A stretch of 25,715 bases of DNA from Cochliopodium minus (taxonomy: Eukaryota > Discosea > Himatismenida > Cochliopodiidae), in NCBI GenBank assembly GCA_024220525.1, contig JAMYWO010000041.1:91562-117276 (forward strand), read 5' to 3'. Below the pieces are notes generated by a model. The model was not told the DNA's origin. It did no database searches and saw nothing but the letters and a program-made list of their open reading frames with translations. The translations under genes and the position numbers were made by a program. Of this stretch, positions 1 through 9,284 are shown one piece after another. Each line of letters opens with the position of its first letter. Position 1 is the first letter of the stretch.

Positions 1-2591
1 TCAGAGAGTTTGTTTTTCAAATATTCAATCTCTTTTTGTTTATTTTCGATTTCACTTTCGAGTTCAGGAATCTTATTCTCAACATCTTGTTTTTCATTCT
101 CAAGATGCTTTATCTTTTCAGAGAGTTGTTTGTTTTCTTTTTGAGACTCTTTCAATTTTTCGTTTGATTGCTTTTCTGATTCTGAAATCTCATCAAAACT
201 CTTCTCAAGTTTTTGTTTCTCTTTTGAAATTTGTTTAATTTCATTCTCTACTTTCTCCAATTCTCCTTTTGTTTTTTCGATTTCACTTTTCAAAATTTGA
301 GAGTTTTGTTCAACATCTTGTTTCCTTTGTTCAATCAAATCCTTTTCTTCTTCAAGTTGTTGAATTTTAGATTCATTTACTTGTTTCTCTTTTTCAAGTT
401 TTTCATTGATTTGTTGAAATTCTTTCATCTTCTTTTCTGTAATTTCATTTTTGTTTCTCATTTCTTCAAGTTTTTGTTGTTTATCTTCGATGATTTGTTG
501 ATTCATTATTTGCTTTTCTTCAAATTCTCTTTTCTTTTCTTTCATTTCATTTTCCAAGTTATTTACTTTTTCTCTCGCAACCAATAATTCTCCTTCCAAA
601 ACTTTGAATTTTTTTTCTCTTTCTTTGAGTTCATTTCTTTCTTCCTCAATTTCTTTCTCAACTTGGAATAACTTTGATTCAATTTCTTTCTTTTCTTTCT
701 GTTTTTTAAGTTCTAACTTCTCAAGTTGCTCCTCACTTTCTCTCACTTTCTCTTCCAACTTTTGTTTTTCTTCATTCAATTTTGTGGATTTTTCTTTCAA
801 CTCACTTTCTTTCAACTCACTTTCTTTTATTTTATTTTCTTTTTCATTCAATTCATTTTTGAGATCATCAAGTTCTTCTTTCATCTTCACATTTTCTTCT
901 TTCACTTCTTTTTTTTCCATCTCAAATTGATGTATTTGTTCATCCATTACTTCGATTCTCTTGACAAGTTCATCTTTTTCTTTTATCAACTCTTTTACCA
1001 TGTTCTCTTGTTCATCAAGTTCCTCTTCGAATTTGTGTGATTCTCTTTCAATTTCTTGTTTTTCTTTCTCAAGTTGTTGGATTTTATTCTTTGAATTTTC
1101 TTGATCATCTTGAGATTCACCCAACTTTTGTTCAAAAATTTGTTTCTCTTTCAAAATTTCTTCTTTTTGATTCTCCAAAAGTTTGAGTCTTTCTTTGGAT
1201 TGTCTTTCTTTTTTGACAAAATTATTTTTTTCTTCTTCAAGTTTTTGATTCATTATTTCAAGTTTTTTTGCTCTTTCTCCAACTTCTTTGTTTTCTTTCA
1301 AAGCATCTTCAAGTTTCTCTTCAATATATTTCTTTTCTTCAACAATCGAACTGTTTTCAGATTGGAGAGATTCAATTTGTTTGTTGAGTTTCTCAATTTC
1401 TTCTTTCAAAGATTCAACATTTTCTCCTTCTTTCTCAACTTCTAAATTGTATTTTTCTTTGAGGAGTTCGATTTGGTTTGAGAGATATTGTTGGTTTAGA
1501 AGGTTTTCTTTTAACTTTTCATCACTTTGATCTTTTTGATTTTTGAGAGATTCAATTTCTTCGAGAAGAGATTCTTTTTCAATATCGTAGTATTTCTTCT
1601 CTTTATCCATTTCATGGTTGAGTATCTCTATGTCTTCATTCAAATCTTTAATTTCATTTTGTTTGGATTGAATTTCATTCACCAAATTTTCTATTTCGTG
1701 CTTTGAATGATTGTAATTTTGTTCAAGGATGATGTATTCTTGTTTCAACTTTTTGAAATTTTCGATTAAAGAAGAATTATTTATTTTTAGATCTTCAATC
1801 TCTTTCTCAAGAAGTTCTTTCCTCTGGTTGAGATCGTCTCTTTCTTTTGTAACTTGAACAATCATCTTTTCCTTTTCTTCCTTTTCATTTCCCAATTTAT
1901 GAGCTCGTTGTAACAAATTGTTTTCACTTCTTGACAATATTTTCAACTGTTCTTTGAACTTTGAACTCAATCTTTTCTCCATTTCAACCAATTTTCCTAA
2001 TTTATATGAATTTTGATCAACTTTTTGCTTTTCACTTTCCAACAGTTTCATTTGTTCTAACACTCTCACCAATTCTTCTTCCTTCTCCAACAACTTTTTG
2101 TCGTTCTCTACTTTCTCCTTTTTCAAAATTTCTTCATGTTCTTTCATCTCTAAAACTTTTTCTTCATATTGTTTGTACTTTAAGCTCAACTCTTCCTTTT
2201 CTAACAACAATTTATGGTTTTCTTTTTCTGCTTGTTTCTTTTCTTGTTCCAATATGTTGGATTCAGTTTTTAGACTGTTTGCTTGGAACTTGAGGTCTTC
2301 AACCATTTTGTAGAATTGTTCTGTTTGGGTGTGGCTTTCTTCTATTGTTGTTTCAAGTTGCTTTTCCAAATTCTCCATATCTCCATCCATTTTTACTTTA
2401 TCTTTTCGTAATTCCTCCATTTTTACTTCCAATTCCTCTTTTTCCTTTTCTGAGCGAGAAAACTTTTCATTCAATTCACTTTCTTCGTTTGATAACTTCA
2501 TTAGATATTGCTTTAAAGAGTTATTCATTTCTTCATTTCCTTTGTTTTGTTCTTTCAACTCTTTGTTGGTTTTCTCAAGATCATCTCTCTC
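1..2591 (-). CDS. Large coiled-coil protein, internal fragment (both ends missing)
   Basis: The minus strand is open from base 2591 to the left edge: about 863 codons without a stop, and no intron is apparent. The predicted protein is almost wholly Glu, Lys, Gln, Asn, Leu, Ile and Ser with leucine heptads, so it should form a long parallel coiled coil. It has no cysteine clusters, membrane segments or recognisable globular domain. A short direct repeat near 797-828 doubles the peptide KESEL. Its upstream side ends at the single N at 2592, and the frame is still open at base 1, so neither terminus is in the window. It resembles the giant coiled-coil protein at 10860-24150 in composition, but I found no long shared sequence. 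It could be a separate gene or another part of that one. Its molecular function is unknown; a cytoskeletal, Golgi-tether or centrosome-type scaffold is only a guess. Confidence 0.72.
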
Positions 2592-2592
2592 N
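2592..2592. other. Assembly join: single N (left junction)
   Basis: This is an ambiguous base where two unrelated reading frames meet: coiled-coil coding on the minus strand to the left and focadhesin-like coding on the plus strand to the right. The right side starts abruptly inside a codon series with no start codon or splice acceptor. It marks a contig-to-contig join, so the true gap length is unknown. Confidence 0.9.
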
Positions 2593-2669
2593 GAAAAGAG
2601 ATTGTTGGCTATCTCTTCCATTGCGAGATCCCTCACTTTCATCTTCTTTTCTGAGATTAATTGCGTCGA
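2593..2669 (+). repeat. 77-bp inverted duplicate, left copy (contig overlap)
   Basis: These 77 bases, directly after the N at 2592, are the exact reverse complement of 24152-24228, which directly follow the N at 24151. Beyond 77 bases the match stops on both sides. Both copies encode the same 25 residues of the focadhesin-like protein, beginning EKRLLAISS. The best reading is one genomic locus present twice because two overlapping contigs were joined in the wrong orientation. It is not a biological inverted repeat. Confidence 0.92.
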
Positions 2670-5600
2670 AAAGATAAAGGTTTTGAAGATCATCAAACTT
2701 TTTCTACAATTCTATGGCTCTGGTGATAAATCTCTCGACAATTATTTGTATTTTAATGTCGTTCCATTTCTATTGTACCCTCTTTTAAATTACATTTCTT
2801 ATCCAAACAAAGAACTAAAAGAGATATCCAACACAGTTTTGCAAATGGTGAACAAAATCCTTCATCAAGCCCCAAACGAAGATTTTCAAGGGTTAGAAAG
2901 AATAATAACGAGCAATTCAAAGTTTATCTTTGAAAAAGTTAGCTCTCCTCTTCTATTTCTTCAATTTTCAGAGGAGTTTATCCAATCTTTGACTATGGAG
3001 AACAGTTTTGAGAAGATAAGTTGTTGGTTGGATGAAGTGGGTGATAACTTGGACTCAATAGAAAAGTCTATCAAAGAAAAACAATTGACCGAAGAAAAAT
3101 TTGAGATATTCAATGTAGGAAGGTTAACCAAGTTTCTACTTTGTGGGTTTCTAGTTCACAAGAACGAAGAAGTAAGATTAAAAACGATAAATGTTCTCAA
3201 AAGGGTAGCTGCGTTCGATGAAATAAACTGTATTGAACTTCTCCCTCTAATTCTTTTCCAATTAAAGAGAGAAACTGAAGAGAAAGTTCAGTTAGAGTTG
3301 ATGTATTTTCTTCCATGTTTGGCAAAAACAAAGTGGTCTGTTGGTCCTGTCATGAATGTCCTTTCTATTTTTGCAGAAAACTTAAAGTTGAGATCAATTG
3401 GAATAAGATTGCTTTATCAACTCTGGGTTGTTCAAGAGAAAACTTTTTCCAAGCTTCAAAAGTTCTTGCTTCATTATGATTCAAATTTATCAGAGGAGAT
3501 TAGAATATCCATAGCTTTGACAATCAGAGATATCTGTAAAAAACTTCCAGACAGAGGAATAGATGTGATCAAAACACTCAACAAGATCATCGCTGAAGAG
3601 AAACATTGCATTCCTGTTTGCTTGGCACTTGAATCTTTGCATATTATGATTGAGACTCAACTTTTGGACTTTAGGAAACTTTTCAATGTAATTAACTCCA
3701 AACTTGCGAATGATACTAGACCTTCTGTCATATCTTCATTCTACAAAATAATTAGTTTGTATGCTGAAACCGAGATAGATCCTGAAAATCCTTTCACTAT
3801 ACAAGTATTAGAGACTTTGTGGAAAGGGACCACTCACAAAGACGAAAGAGTTAGATCCTCTTCCCTACAATCCATTTCCGCTATTGCTAAAAGAGATAAA
3901 GTGTTGATTGAAAACATTAAAACTGAAGATCTTGTTTTGTTTCTCAGCGACTCAAGTCCACTCGTAATCACGGAAGCAAAAGTTTTGTTGAAAATTTTGT
4001 TGGAAGAAGAGTTACTTAAAAGTAAAATAAAGACAGAGAAAGTTGGTGTTTCTTCTGAACCTTGCCAAGGTGTAATCAATTCTGTCAAAGAATATATCAC
4101 TTCCGAGTATGAAAATGCATTTAGACCTGCAATGAGAAACTATTTGTCTATTTCTGCTCTTTGGTCGTTCCAATTTCAAACAAAAAGAGTTGCTACCAAT
4201 GCCAAACAAAAAAGAAACTTGATCACTTTGAAAGCTAAAGCCTACCAAAGAAAGTTGAAAGAAATGATCAATGATATAGATAACAACACTTGGCAGTTAA
4301 AAGTCATTTCGATACATGGATGGATCTATTACATGGAGCATTATTTGAAGGCATTAATGTTGGATCTAGTCGAGGAATTGTCGGAAAAGGAGCAAGTGCC
4401 ATCTAATGAGAAGCAGTTGTATGAGATCATCGTAAAAAGATTCAGGACAGAAATTTTGGAAAAACAATCTTCACCATCTTCTTACCAAAACAGCATCTTT
4501 GCTTTTTGTGCACTTTCATTGTACATTCCCAAAAACGAGCATTTGTTGATATCCTCCATCATTGACTACTTGATCGAAAGTTATGAAAACTCTGTTGAAG
4601 AGCAATCTTGGAGAAGAAGTTCCATCACACTAGCCCTCGCTGTTTCTTTACAAAATTTGCACACAAGTGATATCGACAGACTTGAAAGGGTTTCGGATAT
4701 TCTCGAAAAGGAGTATTTGGAATGTTCCTCTGAAGACGAAGAAAACAAGAACTGGAGATCTTTTTCTTCTATGTTGGGTCTTGGAATCATTGTTTCTGGA
4801 ATCCAGTTCTATTCTTATAACTCTTTGTCCAATGAACAAACTGAAGAAAACTCCAAGAAAAAGTTGATTGAAAAGCTTTGTTCTCTTATCACTTCTCAAT
4901 GTTTTGAAAGTCAAAGAAGTATTTTGAAGATCTCTTCCCATTTGGCTTTGTCTTATTGTGCTGCATCATTTTTCAGAGTAAAAGACAAACCAAAGCTTGA
5001 AACAATGTTTGAAAAACTCTCTCTTCTAGAAAACGAGAAAGATGAGAGTCATTTGTTGTCTTTGACAGTTTTCACAATTTACAACTTGAAAAGTGGATTG
5101 ATAGATCAAAACAAAGCATACGAAATATTCGGAAAATTAAACAAGATTGCACAATGTAAACCACAAGAGGGTGTTGAAACCTTTTCTCTCATATCTTTGG
5201 GAACATTGATCAATCACATGTTAGCAGAGGGAATCAAATTGGAAGAAAATGCAATCACTTCTGTGAAGAATTTGATTTTTGGGAGAGTCAACGAGAAAAC
5301 AACTTCTTTGGAAGTTAAAGTGGATCATCTTCTCGGTATATCCAATCTCATAGGATGTAATCTCATTATACCAATAGCCCAAGAGACTCTGAGCTCCGAA
5401 AAGTCTTTCTTTTTGTATTTGCACAGAAATTTAAACTCTGCAATACTCAGAGATTCCAACCAAGTCAACTTTGTCGAGCAAATAACGGAACTTTTGAAAA
5501 GTAGCTACAAAAACGAAGAGATCAACAATAAAATATGTGGTATCTCTTCTGTTGTGTTAGGATCTTTATCAAGAGAGCTTCCTTCTCTTTCCGAATCAGA

Positions 5601-6870
5601 ATCCCGTCTCACTTCGAATTTGGATCATTTGCCCAAAAACAGTGTGATGAGATTAGTCTTTGAAAATTTGGAGGATGTTTCTTTAGGACAATTAGAAAAG
5701 AATAGCTTCTCTGTTTCAGAATCTCTTTCTCTTTTCACTGAAATTTCTCCTAAAAAACTTCCTCAAATTAAATGGAGCATCTTTCTTCGCAAACTCCTCC
5801 AAAAAAGCAAAGATTTTCCAAATGTCGTCTCTCAATGCATTTTGTTCGCCACTAAACACAACACAGACACCTCTCCCATCATAGATCTTCTTTCTCAATA
5901 CTCTTCTTTCACCTTTTCTTCCTCCTCAGATGTACATAACGTTATTTTCGATTCCCTTCCTATTCTTCTTTCTGTTTTCAACACAAGCAGATCCACCGAG
6001 TTGATTTCCGAAATTTTGGAGAGTTTCTTCAAACAAAGCTCTTCTTTTTCTTCAAAGAAAAGGTTCTTAGTTTCTTTCAAAAAGTGTTTGTTCGAAGCCA
6101 ACAACGGGAAGATAAGTTCCACTCTCATTTCGAACATGAGAAGCATAGTGCTACAAATTTTCAACCTAGTGCCTTCTCCTTTCGTCTTTGAAGAAAACAC
6201 AAACTTCCAAGAAGTGAAAGAAGGTCAACAAATCTTGGATCTTTTGTCAGATTGTTTCTCGGAGTTTCAAGGAGATCTGAGACCTTTTTTGGTGGGAACT
6301 TTGAACAATCCGACCACTCTCGACAAAGAAAAGTGCAAAGTTGTTTACATCGCTACCAAACTCGTCGAAAACAATGTTTTGGAGATTTCTTTTCTCGGAA
6401 GATGCAGAAGTTGGTGTTTGTCACTCCCTAGCGACAACTATTTCTTGCAAGTCTCTTCCATTTGTCTTTGCAGTGTCTTTGTATCTGCTCTCAAAACTTT
6501 GCCTTCCAACGTTTACAAAGCTTTTCTTGTCGACACACTCGATTCCCTAACTTTGTGCACCAACTCACAAGTTGCACTTCACCTCATCTCGTTTCTGTCT
6601 TTTTATTTCGGAAGTTTATCTTCGGAAAAAGTCGTTTTCCCTATCAATTTGTTATCTTTCTACTACCAAAAACAACAAAACGATCTCAACAAGTTGTTCC
6701 CTTCTTCTTTGTCTTCTTTTTTGATCCCTTTCGGAACTCAATCTTACTTTAAGGGTCAATCTGGTGTTGTTCAAAGCGTCGTTTCCAAACTTTTGTCTGC
6801 ATCTTTAAAAGATAATTGTGATCCCATCAAACAAAACTTGAACTCTATCCTTCATTCTTTCAAAAATTAA
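2593..6870 (+). CDS. Focadhesin/RST1-like HEAT-repeat protein, C-terminal part (1,425 aa; misassembled)
   Basis: This is the C-terminal 1,425 residues of an alpha-helical HEAT-type protein, ending in TAA at 6868-6870. The strongest family signal is at about 3230-3760. There, a segment of the type LLPLILFQLKRE, then LKLRSIGIRLLYQLW, TIRDICKKLPDRG and finally DTRPSV follows the order and spacing I recall from the DUF3730 core of focadhesin. In the rebuilt protein this lies near residue 500-660, much as in human FOCAD (about 1,800 aa). Known for the family: human FOCAD and plant RST1 are large cytosolic cofactors of the SKI complex and cytoplasmic exosome in mRNA decay; that role here is inference. 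The plus-strand frame stays open left of the N back to 2329, but that stretch is antisense to coiled-coil coding. The true upstream sequence is on the minus strand at 24229-25222. No intron is seen in this part. Confidence 0.75.
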   Translation, partial: EKRLLAISSIARSLTFIFFSEINCVEKIKVLKIIKLFLQFYGSGDKSLDNYLYFNVVPFLLYPLLNYISYPNKELKEISNTVLQMVNKILHQAPNEDFQGLERIITSNSKFIFEKVSSPLLFLQFSEEFIQSLTMENSFEKISCWLDEVGDNLDSIEKSIKEKQLTEEKFEIFNVGRLTKFLLCGFLVHKNEEVRLKTINVLKRVAAFDEINCIELLPLILFQLKRETEEKVQLELMYFLPCLAKTKWSVGPVMNVLSIFAENLKLRSIGIRLLYQLWVVQEKTFSKLQKFLLHYDSNLSEEIRISIALTIRDICKKLPDRGIDVIKTLNKIIAEEKHCIPVCLALESLHIMIETQLLDFRKLFNVINSKLANDTRPSVISSFYKIISLYAETEIDPENPFTIQVLETLWKGTTHKDERVRSSSLQSISAIAKRDKVLIENIKTEDLVLFLSDSSPLVITEAKVLLKILLEEELLKSKIKTEKVGVSSEPCQGVINSVKEYITSEYENAFRPAMRNYLSISALWSFQFQTKRVATNAKQKRNLITLKAKAYQRKLKEMINDIDNNTWQLKVISIHGWIYYMEHYLKALMLDLVEELSEKEQVPSNEKQLYEIIVKRFRTEILEKQSSPSSYQNSIFAFCALSLYIPKNEHLLISSIIDYLIESYENSVEEQSWRRSSITLALAVSLQNLHTSDIDRLERVSDILEKEYLECSSEDEENKNWRSFSSMLGLGIIVSGIQFYSYNSLSNEQTEENSKKKLIEKLCSLITSQCFESQRSILKISSHLALSYCAASFFRVKDKPKLETMFEKLSLLENEKDESHLLSLTVFTIYNLKSGLIDQNKAYEIFGKLNKIAQCKPQEGVETFSLISLGTLINHMLAEGIKLEENAITSVKNLIFGRVNEKTTSLEVKVDHLLGISNLIGCNLIIPIAQETLSSEKSFFLYLHRNLNSAILRDSNQVNFVEQITELLKSSYKNEEINNKICGISSVVLGSLSRELPSLSESESRLTSNLDHLPKNSVMRLVFENLEDVSLGQLEKNSFSVSESLSLFTEISPKKLPQIKWSIFLRKLLQKSKDFPNVVSQCILFATKHNTDTSPIIDLLSQYSSFTFSSSSDVHNVIFDSLPILLSVFNTSRSTELISEILESFFKQSSSFSSKKRFLVSFKKCLFEANNGKISSTLISNMRSIVLQIFNLVPSPFVFEENTNFQEVKEGQQILDLLSDCFSEFQGDLRPFLVGTLNNPTTLDKEKCKVVYIATKLVENNVLEISFLGRCRSWCLSLPSDNYFLQVSSICLCSVFVSALKTLPSNVYKAFLVDTLDSLTLCTNSQVALHLISFLSFYFGSLSSEKVVFPINLLSFYYQKQQNDLNKLFPSSLSSFLIPFGTQSYFKGQSGVVQSVVSKLLSASLKDNCDPIKQNLNSILHSFKN

Positions 6871-7256
6871 AATGAAATATTTATTAACACTTTAAAAAAG
6901 GATTCAAAAGATAATCAAGCCTTTTCCCGAGGAGCTTTATCTATCTTTTTTTTTCAATTCCTTCATGTTAAATTTAAAAAAAGGAGAAATTATAATTCAA
7001 CTAAAATTTTTTTCTAATCTTTATTTTTATTTATCATAAATCACATCTTCACACCAAAATTGAAAAATATAAAATTAAATATAAAAAAATTTATAAAAAA
7101 AAAAAAAAAAATTAAAAGGTAAATATACTTCCTTAATTTCTTACTCTCAACTTTCATTCAAATCCATAATTTTAAATAAATTTCTTGAATACAATCAATA
7201 ACAATTAATCTTTAAAAATATAACCGTTTTTTTTATTGAAACAGATAAAAATATAA
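6871..7256. other. AT-rich intergenic spacer (focadhesin-like 3' end to RCC1-like 5' end)
   Basis: These 386 bases have no supported gene. They are strongly AT-rich with a run of 17 A at 7095-7111 and several T and A tracts. The spacer must hold the 3' processing site of the focadhesin-like gene and the promoter of the RCC1-like gene. I see no convincing TATA box or tRNA. Confidence 0.6.
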
Positions 7257-8765
7257 ATGAAACAAAATTCAACTTCTTGCCCTTCATTTCACAACATATT
7301 CGTTAAAGGTATAAAAAAATCACGAAATAAAAATGAATACTTTTAATTATTTTTTTTTTAAAAATTTCAGAAAATGGGGATGTTTATTCATTTGGAATGA
7401 ACACTGAGGGACAATGTGGAACAGGAAACACAAACGAAGTTAACACACCAACCAAAATAATGAACAATCCAAACATAAAATCTATTGTGTTGGGACTTAA
7501 TCATTCATTTTATATTGAGAGTAAATTTCAAATTTTATTTTATTTATTCTTTCAATGATTTTTCTCTGAATAGATAATGGAGATTTGTATGCATGTGGTA
7601 AAAACAACTATTTTTTTTTCATTTTTCTTTTATATCTTTTCAATTTTTTTTTTAAAACAGGAAGAAACAAGAAAGGACAGTTGGGAATAACAGATAACAA
7701 AACAGATTTGTCACAGTTTACTAAAATATGCTCCAACGTAACACAACTTGCAACATCTAAAAAGAAGACAATAATACAAAAAGGTAATTCCTATTTCTTC
7801 TAAATTTTACAGTTTTTTTATTAATTTTTTTTTTGAAAAAGATGACGGCAAAATTTTTTGGGCTGGGCATTGGACTGGATTAGAAATTGATAGTAATGGT
7901 TTTACTGAGATTGTTATTGATGATGTAACTTCTTTTTCTTGTGGAGATGATCATTGTCTATTTTTAAAGAGTATTTTTTCTTCTTTTTTTAATTGAAAAT
8001 TTAATTATTTGTCAAAGAAAACAAGGAAGTCTGGGTAATGGGAAACAACGAAAATGGACAGTGTGGGTTCGATGACAGTGTTGAAAAAGTAGAAGTTCCT
8101 CGTCTTTTATTGACTGACCCAAACATCATTTCTGTTGTTGCAGGTTACATGTATTCCTCATTTATCTTGACAAGTAAACCAAAGATTTAAAGATATTTCA
8201 ACAAAGAAATTAAAAATTTATTTAATTATTTTAAAGAAGATGAAAATGGGACAACTATCTTGAAAAGTTTTGGAAATAATACTTTTGGTCAAAGAGGAGA
8301 AGGAAATTCTCAAGAAATAAAAACTTTTGATTCTGTTCAAAACATTTCCACTATTCATTGCGGTGGTTGCCACACCTTTATTCTTACTCGTAAATCAAAA
8401 TAATCTGTTATAATATTTAAATAATCTGTTTTAATAGAGGAAGGAGATGTATATGGAAGTGGTGGAAATGATAAAGGACAACTTGGAATTGGAATTAAAA
8501 CTTTTAAGGTAAAGAAATTTACTAAAGTTATTGGAGATGTTTCTTTCATTACAACTGGATTCAATCACTCCATTTTTGTCAAAAGTAAAAAATATCTATT
8601 TTTAAATTTTTTTAATATTATAATTTAATTTTTTGGATAGAAAACAAAGAAATTTTTGTTTGTGGAAAGGGAGAAAATGGGCAACTTGGAATAGGTGATA
8701 AAGTGAATGTGAATTTACCTCAAAAACTTGAATTTGAAGATCTTAAATTAATTCAAAACAATTGA
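7257..8765 (+). CDS. RCC1-repeat seven-bladed beta-propeller protein, 9 exons (352 aa)
   Basis: Exons: 7257-7308, 7371-7520, 7574-7597, 7661-7783, 7842-7970, 8018-8173, 8237-8389, 8438-8584 and 8641-8765; stop TGA at 8763-8765. All eight introns (47-63 bp) have GT and AG ends. Splicing gives 353 codons in frame. Start ATG 7257 gives MKQNSTSC and runs through FHNIFVK into the first blade, ENGDVYSFG. Repeats follow: SFGMNTEGQCG, YACGRNKKGQLG, a degenerate FWAGHW blade, VMGNNENGQCG, SFGNNTFGQRG, YGSGGNDKGQLG and FVCGKGENGQLG, each with a downstream CGxxH-type or G-N-H-S strand. Exons 1 and 9 (17 and 41 residues) should close one blade together. RCC1 propellers serve as Ran exchange factors or as protein-protein platforms. 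There is no basic N-terminal tail like that of nuclear RCC1, so the partner is unknown. A possible AATAAA lies at 8794-8799. Confidence 0.88.
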
Positions 8766-8840
8766 AAAGAAAAGAAGATTTCTTTATGAAAAGAATAAAT
8801 AAAATTTTTAATCGAAAAACAATTAAATTTTTTAAACCCC

Positions 8841-9205
8841 TTAAAGGATCATTGGAACATCTTCTTTAGGAATATTATCCTTTTTTTTCTTTAAAAAGCT
8901 GAAAAATCCTTTTTTGGGAGTTTTTTCTTTTTTTTCGTTTACATTGTTTTTTGCTTCATTGGATGTTTTCTCCTTGTAATATTCATGGGAAATCCCATTC
9001 TTGTCGAGGAAATAATTTTTGGCATCATCTGTTTTCTCCTTGATGAACTCTGAAACATCTTCGATCTTCTCCTCAACATCAAGCCCAGTTCTATCCTTTA
9101 TGAATTCATTTGCATCCTCCATCTTCTCCTTGACATCTATCCCAGTGATATCTTTGACATATTCATTTACTTCTTTTAGTTTTTCTTTTGATACATCTTT
9201 GTCAT
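8841..9205 (-). CDS. Second (alternative?) terminal exon of the LEA-like gene
   Basis: The minus strand is open from 9205 to the TAA at 8841-8843 (about 121 codons). It carries the same repeats as the upstream gene, including DANEFIKDRTGLDVEEKIE, followed by a lysine-rich tail with PKKGFFSFLKKKK and the end DVPMIL. This tail is homologous to the tail of the preceding exon (PPKKGLFNYF ... IPPKIL). There is no good in-frame start at its 5' side, since the first in-frame ATG is at 9122 inside a repeat. A splice acceptor fits just upstream (CTTTACAAAG, last base 9206). A donor GTATCC at 9307-9302 joins it in phase 1, removing 102 bp and the first terminator at 9285. I infer an alternative 3' exon. 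A decayed tandem copy is the other possibility. It converges on the RCC1-like gene, with only 75 bp between stops. Confidence 0.55.
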
Positions 9206-9284
9206 CTTTGTAAAGAAAACAAATGAATTTTGAGTTTAAATTTTTTAATTTTTTTTTTTTTGAAAAGTTTTCTTTTTAAATAAA

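Noticed and set aside
231-2313. Several plus-strand frames rich in Phe, Ser and Leu
   Set aside because: They are antisense to the continuous coiled-coil frame. Their composition is what the complement of GAA, AAG and AAA codons gives.
7095-7111. Poly-A tract as the end of a retroposed sequence
   Set aside because: It lies in generally AT-rich intergenic DNA, with no upstream gene-like copy and no target-site duplication that I could see.
7585-7803. A separate 72-codon gene on the plus strand
   Set aside because: It reads through intron 3 of the RCC1-like gene. The tract FFFIFLLYLF is intron sequence, and splicing restores the repeat.
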